Positions 24,968 through 35,814 are shown, counted from the stretch's first letter. The stretch: 64,000 bases of DNA from Siphlonurus alternatus (GCA_949825025.1 OX463786.1:16873911-16937910), one strand, 5' to 3'. Notes: generated from the letters alone by a model not told the origin. Made by a program: numbers and translations.

Positions 24968-25648
24968 CCTCCAACAAAGCTCATCTCCATTTAAAAAAAC
25001 TATCATGCGCAGCGCAGTCTTATCCTTATCCTTTAACCCAGCGTTATTTTTTTATTTTAGAATTTTTTAATGGAGCCTTGAGAAATATCATTTTTCACAA
25101 AAAGATAAAAAAAAATGTTGTGGGGAAAAAAAATGATTTCTCAGAAAAAAAAATCCGTACGAAATATTGTAAGAACGCGCCGCCGCGGTATTTTGTTCCT
25201 CGTGTTTTTCATTGCAGATAGTAAAATACATCACTATTAAATTACTCACACCGCATACAGAGATCATTTACAATAACCTTATTTTATTTATTCGAAGTAC
25301 GCATTTTTTTACTATGTATTTTAACTTTAAATATTTAGACTATTAAATAATTAAATTATATATAGAATCTGAAGAATTAAAAATGAACCATATTTTTCAT
25401 TTGTATTATGATTTATCAATTTCAGTCCGCACATGAGTACAAACTCCCTACATGTAAAATTATCATATTTTTGATTTGTCACATTTGATTATTTAAATTA
25501 TAAAAACTTTTAAAAATAAAATTTTTATCAAAACAAAGAATAACAATATATTTTACATTAAGAAATAAATTAAAGTAATAAAAAAAATTAAAGTATGAAA
25601 CAATTAACAATTTTAATTGTTAGTAAAACAAAAAATAATAAACACTCA
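24968..25648. other. AT-rich DNA, possible start of the giant 5' intron
   Basis: A GC patch lies at 25178-25192 (GCGCCGCCGCGG), otherwise low complexity. The minus-strand donor GTGAGT at 25649 marks the edge of the next entry. Confidence 0.4.
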
Positions 25649-25649
25649 C

Positions 25650-25862
25650 CAATTTTATTATTTCAATTTTATGCACCAATCTTCAAATATAGTCCTGCAC
25701 AATGATAGTCCAGCCACACCTTCACTTCAATGTTCACAAACAGAGCGACACAGCGCGGTGATCCTGTTGCCGCAGCAGCCACACAGAATGTAAAATCTTC
25801 TCCTGTGCAGCAGCTTGCCGCCGCGAGGAGCGGGTGGTGATGGTGCTGCTTTAGTGCGGAAT
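25650..25862 (-). other. Candidate noncoding 5' exon of the tinc-like gene
   Basis: A GC-rich island in AT-rich surroundings. On the minus strand it ends in AAATTG|GTGAGTGTTT, a near-ideal donor (exon end 25650). No long frame crosses it, as expected for 5' UTR. The next acceptor of proven use on this strand is at 2726, ahead of coding exon 1, giving a 22.9-kb intron. The 5' limit is unknown; it could be a first exon or internal. Its coupling to tinc is an inference. Confidence 0.35.
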
Positions 25863-27470
25863 TTAAATGAACTATAAACTTAATGCAAAAAAATATTGTT
25901 ATTTACTTTTTTTTTTCCATATTATTATTATTTCAATGTCACGATACAACGTTGCTGGCAGGTGTGGGTATTAAATACTATTTCATTAATTATTGTATTG
26001 AAACAAAATTTGAATAAAAAAAGGGCGTTCTCCATTCTTGAAATATTAATAAGTATATATATAGAAAAAGAAAAATATGATTTTTATGAAATTTGTCTTT
26101 CGGTTTTTCTGCATGAAATATAGAAATAATGCAGTTCCTTGGGGGAAAAAATAAGTATTTTAATTACTTTTGATAATTCTATATAATAAATAATGCCATG
26201 TTCATATTTTTTATGAAACCTACACTTTTTACTGTTTTTAGGCATACAAAATTATTGGAAGAATAGCAATTAAATACAAAAATTATTATAAAACGAACAA
26301 CTTCTCACAACTATTATCGTAGTAACATTGACCTTATGGATATCGAGCCCCCCCCTCCTCCCCCCCGAAATTCGGTCCTGGATCCGCGCCTGACGCCTGA
26401 TAATAGCCTTCAATTAATATGATAATATAAAATTGGATAATAGAGACATTATAATATTTCAAAATTCTTGATGAAAACAATATTAAACATGGTTAAGAAT
26501 TTACGACATATGGTGAGCAGAGGACCTTATTAATAACAAACAGCTGATAGAGCACTTTGTTGACATCTGCTGCAACAGGAGGCACCACCTCAGGTTTCAC
26601 CCCTCTGTGTACACTTTCAGACTCCACGAAAGTTACCTTTCCTTTTTGTTTTATAAGTGCTATCATGTAACAATGGAAGTGTAGTGAATATATGATTGCT
26701 AGACTGGGTGTCCTTGCCTCCCCTAAAATTACAAATCTGTAATTCTTTGTTTATTAAAGAAATACAGGGATAAGTAACGTTCGTAGATTCCTGAAGTGTA
26801 TACATTTCAATTGTGTAATGTAGTTTATAATTTGTTATTAGATTTCTTATGAAGATTATTATTACGATTTTGGTGTCAAATATCATTATATTAATATAAT
26901 ACCATATATTACACACACCAACATTAGGTATTATATAATGTTGAGTAAACTGGTTTATAGACTTTATATTTTGTATTGTACTCTTTTTCCTTGCAAAATA
27001 TACATTATAATCACTGAACTATATAATATATACTTGTCACGCAATCGTGGATGTTAGTGAAATAAATTATTTCTATATAGTCGTATTTTATTTTTAATAA
27101 TAAAATATTAAAGCTTTATTTTCATTTACGTCAATAATAAAATAAACCAGTTATTTTATAAAATATGGAATGTACAACATATTGGCGAAAATGTAATATT
27201 ATTAATTAAAATTAATTACAATTTAATTAATCACTTTAAAGATTAAAATATCACACACACAAAAAAGAGGTATCTACATAATGTAATAATATTTTAATGC
27301 TTCAAATTTAATACAAAAATTCAAGTAAAATATACGAAATTATTTTAAATACTATAATTAAACGTTCTAATAAATTATCTATTTATGTCTCTTTTACTAT
27401 GATATTTTGGTAAAATTTCTCTAGTTAATCATCCTATTTAGTTGGTATTGTTATTTAGTGCTATTTTATC
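25863..27470. other. AT-rich DNA with a transposon-end-like word at 26347-26395
   Basis: GGTCCTGGATCCGCGCCTGA next to runs of C resembles terminal sequences of DNA transposons in many invertebrates. The rest is low complexity; the 99-codon frame 26617-26916 (minus) is AT-driven. Confidence 0.4.
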
Positions 27471-27474
27471 TCCG

Positions 27475-27640
27475 CCCGGTTGGCTACACTGCGGCAGGTG
27501 ATCCTCAGGTCGCACCTGCCCTTGTGACGTCACGGCGCACGAGATTTCCAGACAGCGCGTGCCACCTGCCCTCAGCATCATCAGATTGAAACTGCGAGAG
27601 CAAGGAGGGACCTGGCGGAAGGTCGGTCCGTGTTGTGGGT
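27475..27640. promoter_or_regulatory. GC-rich island with three CAGGTG E-boxes and a CRE
   Basis: CAGGTG/CACCTG at about 27495, 27514 and 27562, and TGACGTCA at 27525-27532, lie within about 75 bases. On the minus strand a good acceptor (CCTTGCTCTCGCAG) occurs at about 27592 but no matching strong donor follows. It may be an enhancer or an unproven exon. Confidence 0.3.
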
Positions 27641-27645
27641 GCAGA

Positions 27646-27853
27646 TACAGTCAAATTTATGTAATATTCCCTCCGGAAGTAGCCGAAAGTGAGAGGTTTT
27701 CTGGTCATCTTGTTCATGTCTGAGTTTTGAAAATTTGCAAACATGTTAGTACTCTTCTTACGAATCTGAAGCCAAAATTTCAAATTTGAAATACGAATAG
27801 GAAGGTTAGAAACCTCTCACTTCTGGCGGGAATTTTAAATTAATTTGACTGTA
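27646..27853. mobile_element. MITE, CAGTCAAATT family, copy 2 (208 bp)
   Basis: Left TACAGTCAAATTTATGTAAT and CCGGAAGTAGCCGAAAGTGA are mirrored by TCACTTCTGGCGGGAATT and AATTTGACTGTA. Same family and length as 24760-24967. The minus-strand frame 27505-27783 overlapping it is a shadow. Confidence 0.8.
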
Positions 27854-29002
27854 GCCAGGCTTCTCATTAACCACGTTTAAAACTAGGCTGGTGCTAACCG
27901 CGGTTAGTGAGAAAGCTGGATACAATAACTTTCTGGATAACAACTCTTTCGTGAATCACCCCTAATTATATTAGAAAATAATGTTATGAGGGTTTAAGAA
28001 GAGCAGGGAAATTAAATCCAGTCACTTATTGTGACAATTTGTGACCAATACCTACAACAATTAAGGTTCAGTAAGTCAGTTAAAGAAACAAACTAATGTT
28101 TGTAAGGATACAAGATGTTTTTTCAATTATTTTTTATCATAAATAATTCAAGTCTTTATTTGGTAAATTAGCTTTACAATATTAAAATGAAAAACATAAT
28201 TTATTACACAAAGTTACATGTCATTGTATACTTAATTCAATTAATTCTATAATTTTAAATATAATATTAGTTTAAATTATGAAAATTAGAAAGATATAAA
28301 ATTAACATATTATACAACTGACCAGTTGAGTATTATTAGATCACAATAACAAATTTTCGTTTCAACTGAGCAATGCTTACACTTTCTTTTACCAGCAATA
28401 ATTTAATTAAATAATTATTTTATTATACGTAATATATATTTGACAGAGTATTAATAACTATAATAAGAAAATAATTACGTTATAGTCGTTGTATTTGTGC
28501 AATGAAAATAAAAAATGTAAGATTTCACGATCAACATTCTATTCTAGTACATATAATAGATTGTCATGAAATCAGTTTTTGTTAAAACTTCAGCAAGAGA
28601 TATTTTTAATGTCTTAATTAAATTGTTCGGAAGTGATTTAAATTACACATAAAACTCCCTTTATTTAGACCGCAATCGGAAATAAATCTGTAGAAAATGC
28701 ATCGTTTCCGGAAATTTTCAAGAGCGAACTCCCGCTTATTAAATTGATAAGGTCACCAATATTATAAAAGTAGTATTATATTAAAAATTTGAATTTCAAT
28801 GTAAAAAATAATTTAGCTATTAGACTATTAAATAAATTAAGTAGAATCAAGTAACCACCATTATGATCACGTTTTATAGCCTCTAATTTAAATTAAAAAT
28901 TAAATAACTTTAATTAGCTTCATAAATAATTACATGAAATTCATTTAACTTCATATTTTACTCTCTACTATATACACCAAATGTAGTATTATATCTAGTA
29001 TA
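27854..29002. other. AT-rich DNA with no recognised element
   Basis: A short inverted pair CTAGGCTGGTGCTAACCGCGGTTAG lies at about 27883-27907. No exon or MITE was found. Confidence 0.4.
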
Positions 29003-29005
29003 TAA

Positions 29006-29206
29006 GGGGAGTCTCACACACTGCTTCGTATCGCATCGTATTACTTCGTATGATAAAAATTTTGAACCTGTTCTAAATGAGAAACTTACGATATCTTGCG
29101 ATGCAGTACGAATCGAACTTGTGTGCGCGTATACACCTGATCGGCATAGGTTCTTAATTGTTGTATCATATGCTGCGAAAAAATGCGATCCTGTGTGAGA
29201 CAGCCC
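29006..29206. mobile_element. MITE with GGGNNGTCTCACACA ends and TAA target duplication
   Basis: Left GGGGAGTCTCACACACTG and right CTGTGTGAGACAGCCC are complementary apart from two bases near each tip. TAA flanks both sides (29003-29005, 29207-29209), as for PIF/Harbinger elements. The 87-codon minus-strand frame here is incidental. Confidence 0.7.
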
Positions 29207-29209
29207 TAA

Positions 29210-29501
29210 TAGAGGCTTCAAGTGAGTGCGCCCGCGATGCGCAACTGTTGTCGCTAAGGTCTATCTTGCACTTGAAAATGAAGCAAGGTGTTCTTTCAAC
29301 TTTTCTCGGTTATAAATCAAGTTAAAAATCTAACTCCTGAATTATCTACTGTATTTTTCAGTTTGGACCAAAGTTTTGTAAGGGAAAGTTCCCTAAATAA
29401 CCTTAATATTCTTAGTGAAAAAATGAATTCACATTATTTTTTTATATAGGTTTAGATAAGATGGTGGGAACACTGAAAAATCAGCTGACTTGAAGCCTCT
29501 A
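29210..29501. mobile_element. MITE with TAGAGGCTTCAAGT ends, abutting the previous one
   Basis: TAGAGGCTTCAAGT at 29210 and its complement ACTTGAAGCCTCTA at 29488-29501 bound 288 bases with TA at both edges. It begins directly after the TAA duplication of the neighbouring MITE. Confidence 0.65.
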
Positions 29502-29577
29502 TTCTGAACTTGAAAACGAACTGAGATATATAAACCTCTCCAACACGAGTTCTGCTTCACCTGCCACCAGGTCTTAC

Positions 29578-29735
29578 CTTGGAAATCTCACCCTGCCCTC
29601 CCGGAGCCGCAGCTGCCTGGGATCATCTCCCGCCCTCTTTTCTGCCCGCCGCCTGGCAGCTGTCGTGCTCCTCAGCCGTCGTCTTGATGCGAAGATGCTC
29701 GACCTTCGGTGGTGGTGCCGCGTGCCCAAAATGTG
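29578..29735 (-). other. GC- and CpG-rich candidate first exon or promoter of the tinc-like gene
   Basis: This is one of the most GC-rich blocks in the window. On the minus strand it ends in TTTCCAAG|GTAAGACC, an excellent donor (exon end 29578, GT at 29577-29576). A minus-strand frame is open for about 50 codons of Arg-rich peptide without a Met, which is more like GC-rich UTR than protein. A CpG-rich transcript start in an AT-rich insect genome is plausible; splicing to 2725 would need a 26.9-kb intron. Confidence 0.4.
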
Positions 29736-30321
29736 TTATTGGGATTTAATGTGCTGGAATTTTTAATATCACAGACGTTTGATTGCGGATTTTTTTTTGT
29801 CTATAAGAAAGAAATGTTAGGAATTTAATATTTTTTCTTGTTTGCGTTTTATAAATATTTTTTTTATATCAAATTTAATATTTTATATAACAAAAAATCT
29901 TCACAGAATTTGTACAGAAACAATTAAGATTGTGGATAGTTTAAATTACATACTAAAATTTCGTATTTCTATAGTTTTGTTACCTAGTTAATAATATATT
30001 ATTATTGAAATACTGTGATTTTCCATTTTATTTTTATTATATGAAGGGAGCTATTAATTTTAATAATACTAAAATAATAATTTTATAATGTTTAAAAATT
30101 TGCTACTGTTCCATAATATTTTCTGTTTTGTATATATAATAAATATTTTACGTTAGCAGTGAAATATATAATTATAAATATTGTTTAATACATTTAATAT
30201 GATTTAATTAAATAAATATTTTTTATGTAATATTTTGAAAGTTACATTTTTCATATTTATTTTAAAAGTAAATGAATGTTTATAATTAGTAAATTTTCTT
30301 TAGCTATAAATTCAAAAACAG
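29736..30321. other. AT-rich DNA with no recognised element
   Basis: Low complexity only. Confidence 0.45.
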
Positions 30322-30323
30322 TA

Positions 30324-30853
30324 AGGGGCATTCACAAAGTCTTAAGGCCACAATTAAGGCTCAATAATTTAAGGTAGAGATAACGTCGAACAGCTGTTCG
30401 ACGTAATCCCCTTTGATTAACATGTAAACCTTAGCAAATTGACAAATATTCTGAAATTTTTTTGAGAGGCAGATATTAGTGCCTAAAAGCCATAGAAAAA
30501 GTTCCAAAAACATTTAACGAGCCGATTTTTTTAAATTAATTTTTTAGTTTGGCTCTCCATGGGAAAGCCTTATGCTGAAAATTAAAAAAATTAATTAAAA
30601 AAAATCGGCTCGTTAAATCGTTTTGAAATTTTTTCTATGGCTTTTAGGCACTAATATCTGCCTCTCAAAAAAATTTCAGAATTTTTGTCAATTTGCTAAG
30701 GCTTACATGTTAATCAAAGGGCGTTACGTCGATCAGCTGTTCGGCGTTATCTCTACCTTAAGACCAGAAATTTTGGGTCTAAAAAACACGTCTAAAATCA
30801 AGCTTTAAATTATCGAGCCTTAAATGTGGCCTTCAGACTTTGTGAATGCCCCT
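30324..30853. mobile_element. MITE with AGGGGCATTCACAAAGTCT ends, interrupted by a TTAA-MITE
   Basis: The left arm AGGGGCATTCACAAAGTCT...AAGGCCACA...TTAAGGCTC...ATAATTTAA is mirrored on the right (30805-30853). Flanking TA at 30322 and 30854. Without the insert it is about 141 bases. The TTAA used by the insert lies at the inner end of its left arm. Confidence 0.75.
30373..30757. mobile_element. TTAA-MITE, 385-bp subfamily, copy 1 (inside the previous MITE)
   Basis: Ends GGTAGAGATAACGTCGAACA and its complement, with TTAA on both sides (30369-30372, 30758-30761). The whole element is nearly a palindrome: arms of about 170 bases around a short asymmetric core. Same length as the copy at 47901-48285, but with the core in the opposite orientation. 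The TTAA target is typical of piggyBac-type transposition. No transposase is present. Confidence 0.85.
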
Positions 30854-30855
30854 TA

Positions 30856-31477
30856 GTATTACTTAATGATAATTAAATTTATTAAATAAATATTTATTGC
30901 GAAAAATGTTATTGCATACACTCTAACTATAATATTGCCAGAGAAATGTCTGCTGAGCGATCTATGTCCCGTTCAATAATTCAGATTTTAAGTGATGTAA
31001 GAAAATAGAATAAAAATGTTTATACTTATAGCAAACGTAAAAGAAAAAAATAATTTTTTTAACATGCGCCGTAGTATAAATTAAAGAAATAAGCTGTTAT
31101 ATGTGGCATTAAAAAGTACACAATGCATATTTGTCATTTTTAATTTAAATATATGTTATTTTATCAATCGAATATAACTAATATACTGTAAATCTGTGTT
31201 TAATTATAATATGACAATATAATAATATATTGACAAAAACAAAATAAATATTTTTTTGTCGTAATTCTTGAAATAAAGAAATAAACGAAATTTGAATAAT
31301 TTACAAAAAAAAAAAAAAAAATGAGAAAAAATGTCACCAAACAAAAAACAGTTTCAGTCAATCAAGAATTTTGCTGTACTTGAAATTAAAACTTCCTATT
31401 AGCAGAGTATAATAGCATAAACTATTTAATTTTAAAGAGTGAAATTCTTGATTGATTAAAATTGTCTGTGATGTATG
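30856..31477. other. AT-rich DNA with an A16-type run at about 31304-31320
   Basis: No element recognised. Confidence 0.45.
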
Positions 31478-31601
31478 TACACTCCTCGCTTCTGAAAATC
31501 TCCCTTCTGCAGCCTTGTTAGTCACCTTTCCCCGTGTTATCCTTACGAGACATGGTGATTAACAAAGCTACAGAAGGAAATTTTCAGAGTCGAGGAGTGT
31601 A
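31478..31601. mobile_element. MITE, TACACTC family, copy 2 (124 bp)
   Basis: TACACTCCTCGCTTCTGAAA...CTGCAGCCTTGTTA is mirrored by AACAAAGCTACAGAAGG...GAGTCGAGGAGTGTA. TA at both ends. Confidence 0.8.
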
Positions 31602-31691
31602 CTGTACGTTATTATTATGACGTTAAATATGATTCAAAATCTGGTTTCTTTTCAGCATGCACCAAAGTAAACATCGGACGTTAGAATTACC

Positions 31692-31735
31692 GTGACCACC
31701 ACACGTTTATTTACCCTCGCCCGGATCGATCGCGG
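31692..31735 (+). repeat. GC-rich word shared with 23811-23846 (opposite strand)
   Basis: TTTACCCTCGCCCGGATCGA then TCGCGG, preceded by ACCACCACA. The copy at 23.8 kb is its reverse complement with few changes. Origin unknown. Confidence 0.5.
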
Positions 31736-31948
31736 CTTGCGTGTGTGTACAGGTCTGATAAAAACACTAGATGTATGAAGGTAGTGCTGTAATTTAGATT
31801 TTATCTACTTACACATACGCTACATGTTAATATGTTCATGCGAAAAGACGTAAAAGGTAGTGAATTCTTGCATGATATGTTTTATACAGAATTTGTTTAT
31901 TACTTACCGCATGCATGAAAATAACCATGCATATTATTATTTTATTAT

Positions 31949-32255
31949 AGTACTTTGAATGAGTGACCATTTTCAATAAAAAAACACGTTTACCACCCAA
32001 GAGTAAATCATTGCGTTTTTCCACTATATGGTTCCCCTGACTTTAGTCCATTGTACTTCCGGTTTATTGACAAAAGCTGTAGCGACCATCTACAATCTTA
32101 CACTCTTACAATAGTAATCTTGTCTGAGGTTTCCATGTTTCCCTGAGTCGCAGGCAAATGTCAGGACGGATTGCAAGGTCGTGACCGCCCCATAGAGCGG
32201 TCTCCTACCGCTCTGCCGCCCCCGTTCCGGATGAGCCCGCGAAACGCTCAAGTTA
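31949..32255 (+). mobile_element. 5S-type SINE, subfamily 2, 5' truncated
   Basis: Starts inside the 5S-like head (AGTACTTTGAATGAGTGACC), continues through the shared body (GTTCCCCTGACTTTAGTCCA; TGTCTGAGGTTTCCATGTTT; GGACGGATTGCAAGG) and ends CCGCCCCCGTTCCGGATGAG CCCGCGAAACGCT. The right part of the inverted copy at 38.1-39.1 kb matches it throughout. Confidence 0.75.
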
Positions 32256-32389
32256 TATAAATATATAGGGTTTTGGTAGATTCAGCGTTTCAGAATTAGC
32301 AAGTAATAATGTAAGTAGAAGTGCCCAATTATGGTTTGATTTTAAAAAAAAAAAAAGTTAAAAATGTTATCATCTTTAAAAAATGAGTT

Positions 32390-32529
32390 AACAGTAGGTC
32401 TCTCCGTAAATACACAATCAGAAAGAATCGATTATTTGAGATGAACCTTATGTTCCATGTACAGTACAGAAGGTTCATCACAAATAATCGATTCTTTCTT
32501 ATTGTGTATTTACGAACATACCTATTGTT
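32390..32529. repeat. Long hairpin with 60-base arms
   Basis: The left arm (AACAGTAGG...CGTAAATACACAAT...AGAAAGAATCGATTATTTG...GATGAACCTT) is complementary to the right arm with about eight mismatches around a loop of about 20 bases. A transcript would fold into a microRNA-precursor-sized hairpin; a very short MITE is the alternative. Confidence 0.7.
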
Positions 32530-34260
32530 TAGCCTTATTATATATAGGCTTGTCGCAGACAGAATCGCATGATTTCGTAGCGTACAGTTGTACTACAAAA
32601 TATGATGCTTATATATATATATATATAAGATTATCATAAAGATCGTATGTTATAATACAGGTAAAAAAAATAATAATAATAAACATTTTTTTCTTTAGCT
32701 GAAATAAAAGAATGTAATTACTGTCACAATGTAATTTATTTTTCCTAACAAGTCATATCCTTTAATTTTTAATGAATGAAAACTACAAAGACTTCAGACA
32801 GGAAAGCTAAAATGTTCATATAATTAACTTAATTGCAAAATATTACATATCTTTTGTTACAATATAAGCAAACATAAACAAAATACAGCTGTCATAATGA
32901 AAGTAAAATTTAACTACAAACATTGTTTAAACTTTCCGGTAGTCTTATATGTATTATTTTTTTTATCTTTATAAGAGGGTTAAAATTTTGCAAGCTGTAA
33001 TTATTTTCTACGGTACATCATCATGCGAAAGCTTTAAGGTAGTTAATTTTTATGATTTTATCATACTATAAAGCAAATTTAGTGTGTTTTTTAATATGAT
33101 ATTGAACCTTATGTAATCAAGAAAGAGCTTGCACCTGCTCAGACTAACTAACACCTGTCGACCAAGAAATTATGTGTTATAGATGGCAGCACTGTCTTTC
33201 AAGTAAATTGATATTGGATAGTATATTTCCAGCTATGAATAAATTATTTACAATGTATTTAACAAAATAATCCATACTCTCAGACTCCAGTCGATTTCTG
33301 CTCAAGTCTTACTGTCGTTATTAATAAAAAATGAAAATGGTGATTATGTGTTTCAGATATAAAGTAGATAAAATATGAATAAATAATATTGATTAATAAT
33401 AAGAGGTATACTATATATTTTGAGATTTCTAAATAATTTAGTTAAGATGTTTAATATATATATATTTTATCAATTGCTCTTCTATAAAATTTGAATTACG
33501 TAACGCGAAAAATTAACCTAACTACCTCCGTTGTCGTAATCAATAAATTTTAATTGTACTGTCATTTACATTTTTGCTACAATAAAATTAATTGATCATG
33601 ATCATTCTATTTTATTAATTAATAAGTAAAACAAATAAACATTTTAAAACATTTTCAATATAATAATTTCAACGTAAACGTGATTGCTTACTATTTTTAT
33701 AATTTTTTTTTATTTAAAATAATAAAATACTGTATTTTTTTTATAAACGAATTATATGTAATATATATATGTTATATATTTGAAATAAAAAATATGTAAT
33801 AATTTGATGTAGTTTATTGTCTAGGTTGTAAATATTAGGCCCGTTCGTATATAAACATACATTAAATTATAAAAAATAAAATGAACCCTGTGTACAGGGA
33901 ACAGGAAGGTCATATAATAATTGATAAGTTGTCAAGTGATGACCGCATTAACACGGTAGGGAGGTCGTCAAATGCCTTGGGCCTTCTGTCAGTTCTGGCT
34001 TAGCGATCTTTTAATTTTTTAGTAACGAATTCCAGTAAAACTTGTGTTCTATTTTATATTGATATATCTTTTGTTATCATTTAGCGTATTTTTAACATTG
34101 AAATTATCGGATTTCGACTTAAATTGGAATTTGTAATATTACATTTCTAATATTTATGAATTTTCCTTTTTATGTATAAATTATATAAATACTATTTAAC
34201 GTTAGTTCTATTATATATTGATATAATATCATTAAATTTATTGTAAAAATCTGTCCTAGC
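32530..34260. other. AT-rich DNA with no recognised element
   Basis: Contains AACACCTGTCGACC near 33150 and a small inverted word CCCTGTGTACAGGG at 33886. No exon found. Confidence 0.4.
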
Positions 34261-34264
34261 ATTT

Positions 34265-34330
34265 AATTCTGAATGAAGGAACCAGTGAAAATCTCAGTCA
34301 GAATGGTCGTCTACCATTGATGTTCATCAT
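34265..34330 (-). mobile_element. SINE body fragment
   Basis: GGAACCAGTGAAAATCTCAG then TCAGAATGGTCGTCTACC matches, on the minus strand, the conserved central part of the 5S SINEs (GAACCGTGGAAAATCTCAGT CAGGACGGACATC). The head and tail are missing. Confidence 0.5.
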
Positions 34331-34796
34331 GTTGATGCGGACTGAATGCCTTTCTGTAAATATGCCATCTTTTTAAACAAATATTATATTCATGATTTTA
34401 CGAGTATCAAAACATAAAAAATATATATAATAAAAAAGTGATTTTTGATTTGATTATTTTTTTAATTTTTTAAGTCAGAACTCCCTCCCTATGACCATAC
34501 TGGAAGTGAATATTCTCCAATTATTTTTTTCATATTTATATAAAAATATCCAATATCCTGTGGGTTATTTAAATATGATATTTTCATCAGCTCATCTGAC
34601 TATCAAATTTATAAAAAAAAATATATATATAACATCAGGTATACACCTCAGGGCATCACAAATTTTAACCCTTCTCTGATTGGGAGATGCCAAATTGCCT
34701 ATAGGGGCGTGATGAATTTGATTTTTTTTGGGGATGGTTAAATACGCATGGTGCTCTTCCTTACTCCCAAAATAATGCTATTTTTTTGTGTCTTAA

Positions 34797-35163
34797 GGGT
34801 AAGGTAACACGGATCAGCTGACTCAATGCTAAAAAAATCTTACACATGAAAATTATGAAAAAAATTTAAAATGTTCTCCTCTACATCCCCTATCAGTGGC
34901 TAAAATATCAGGTATACAAATTCGAGTTAGTTTTTTTAATTATGAATTTTTAATGTTAACTACTTTAACATGAAAAACTCAAACTTCCATGTTAAATTAG
35001 TCAACTTTAAAAATCCATTACTAGAAAACTAGCTCGAATTTGTATACCTGATATTTTAGCCACTGATAGGGGATGTAGAGGAGAACATTTTAAATTTTTT
35101 TCATAATTTTCATGTGTGGGATTTATTTTAGCATTGTGTCAGCTGATCCGTGTTACCTTACCC
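34797..35163. mobile_element. TTAA-MITE, 365-bp subfamily, copy 1 (367 bp)
   Basis: GGGTAAGGTAACACGGATCA GCTG at both ends in inverse orientation, with TTAA at 34793-34796 and 35164-35167. The arms (about 170 bases) include TGTTCTCCTCTACATCCCCT and CAGGTATACAAATTCGAG. Almost entirely palindromic. Confidence 0.85.
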
Positions 35164-35277
35164 TTAAAGCTGCAGCTTCAGCAAATTATGCAGGGATAAC
35201 GTTTGTACTGTCCAGAGGTGTACAGTACAACTTAGGATAGCATTTACGTTGACTGGATGCTGTTCTTACCTTTACCA

Positions 35278-35594
35278 AAATTATAAACCAGGTACCTGAT
35301 GATATGTGCATCCCACATGGTCGTGAGTTCGATCCCAGGCACCGCCATTCTTTTCACGGTACATGGTTGTGTAAGGAACATCCCACTCTTACATCCAGGA
35401 AGTGATTGATGGTATCTTTCATCAACTGCTGACCATCTTGACTAAGGTTTCCATGGTTTTCTTAGTCACAACTAGGTGAATTCTGGGATGGATTGCTATA
35501 GGCTTGGGCCGCTTTTTTGGAAGGGACCCACAAAATTATTATCAATGCTAGGAGGAATTGTGACAAGTACCCTAGAACAGGGTTCATAATAAAT
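35278..35594 (+). mobile_element. tRNA-headed SINE sharing its body with the 5S SINEs
   Basis: The head has a pol III B-box-like GAGTTCGATCCCAGG (about 35325-35339) after ATGTGCATCCCACATGGTCG, the layout of a tRNA-derived promoter. The body carries GACCATCTTGACTAAGGTTTCCATGG...TCACAACTAGGTGAATTCTGGGATGG, matching the central domain of the 5S SINEs. The tail is TCATAATAAATAG. Confidence 0.65.
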
Positions 35595-35645
35595 AGATTT
35601 GAAGTTCCAGCAAATCAAGTAACGTTTGTAATATCTCGAGGTGTC

Positions 35646-35664
35646 ACCGTTGCTAGGTAACGGT
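35646..35664. promoter_or_regulatory. Perfect X-box (RFX-type) inside a palindrome
   Basis: ACCGTTGCTAGGTAACGGT contains GTTGCTAGGTAAC, an exact RYYNYY-N-RRNRAC match, embedded in a near-symmetric 19-mer. The surrounding 35,640-35,760 is GC-richer than average. No adjacent gene. Confidence 0.35.
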
Positions 35665-35814
35665 CTCCTGCCCGCGGGATCTCGTCACCTTGCTATTGAA
35701 TTATTCATCAGAGACGCGTCAATCCGAAATATAGCGGAGATCAAGTTACCGTGCGATTGGAATAACCATATTGATTTTTTTACTAAAGCAGCGTATTTTT
35801 TAACATTGGAATGA

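Noticed and set aside
27505..27783. 92-codon minus-strand ORF
   Set aside because: It overlaps a MITE arm and a GC-rich noncoding island; no motif recognised.
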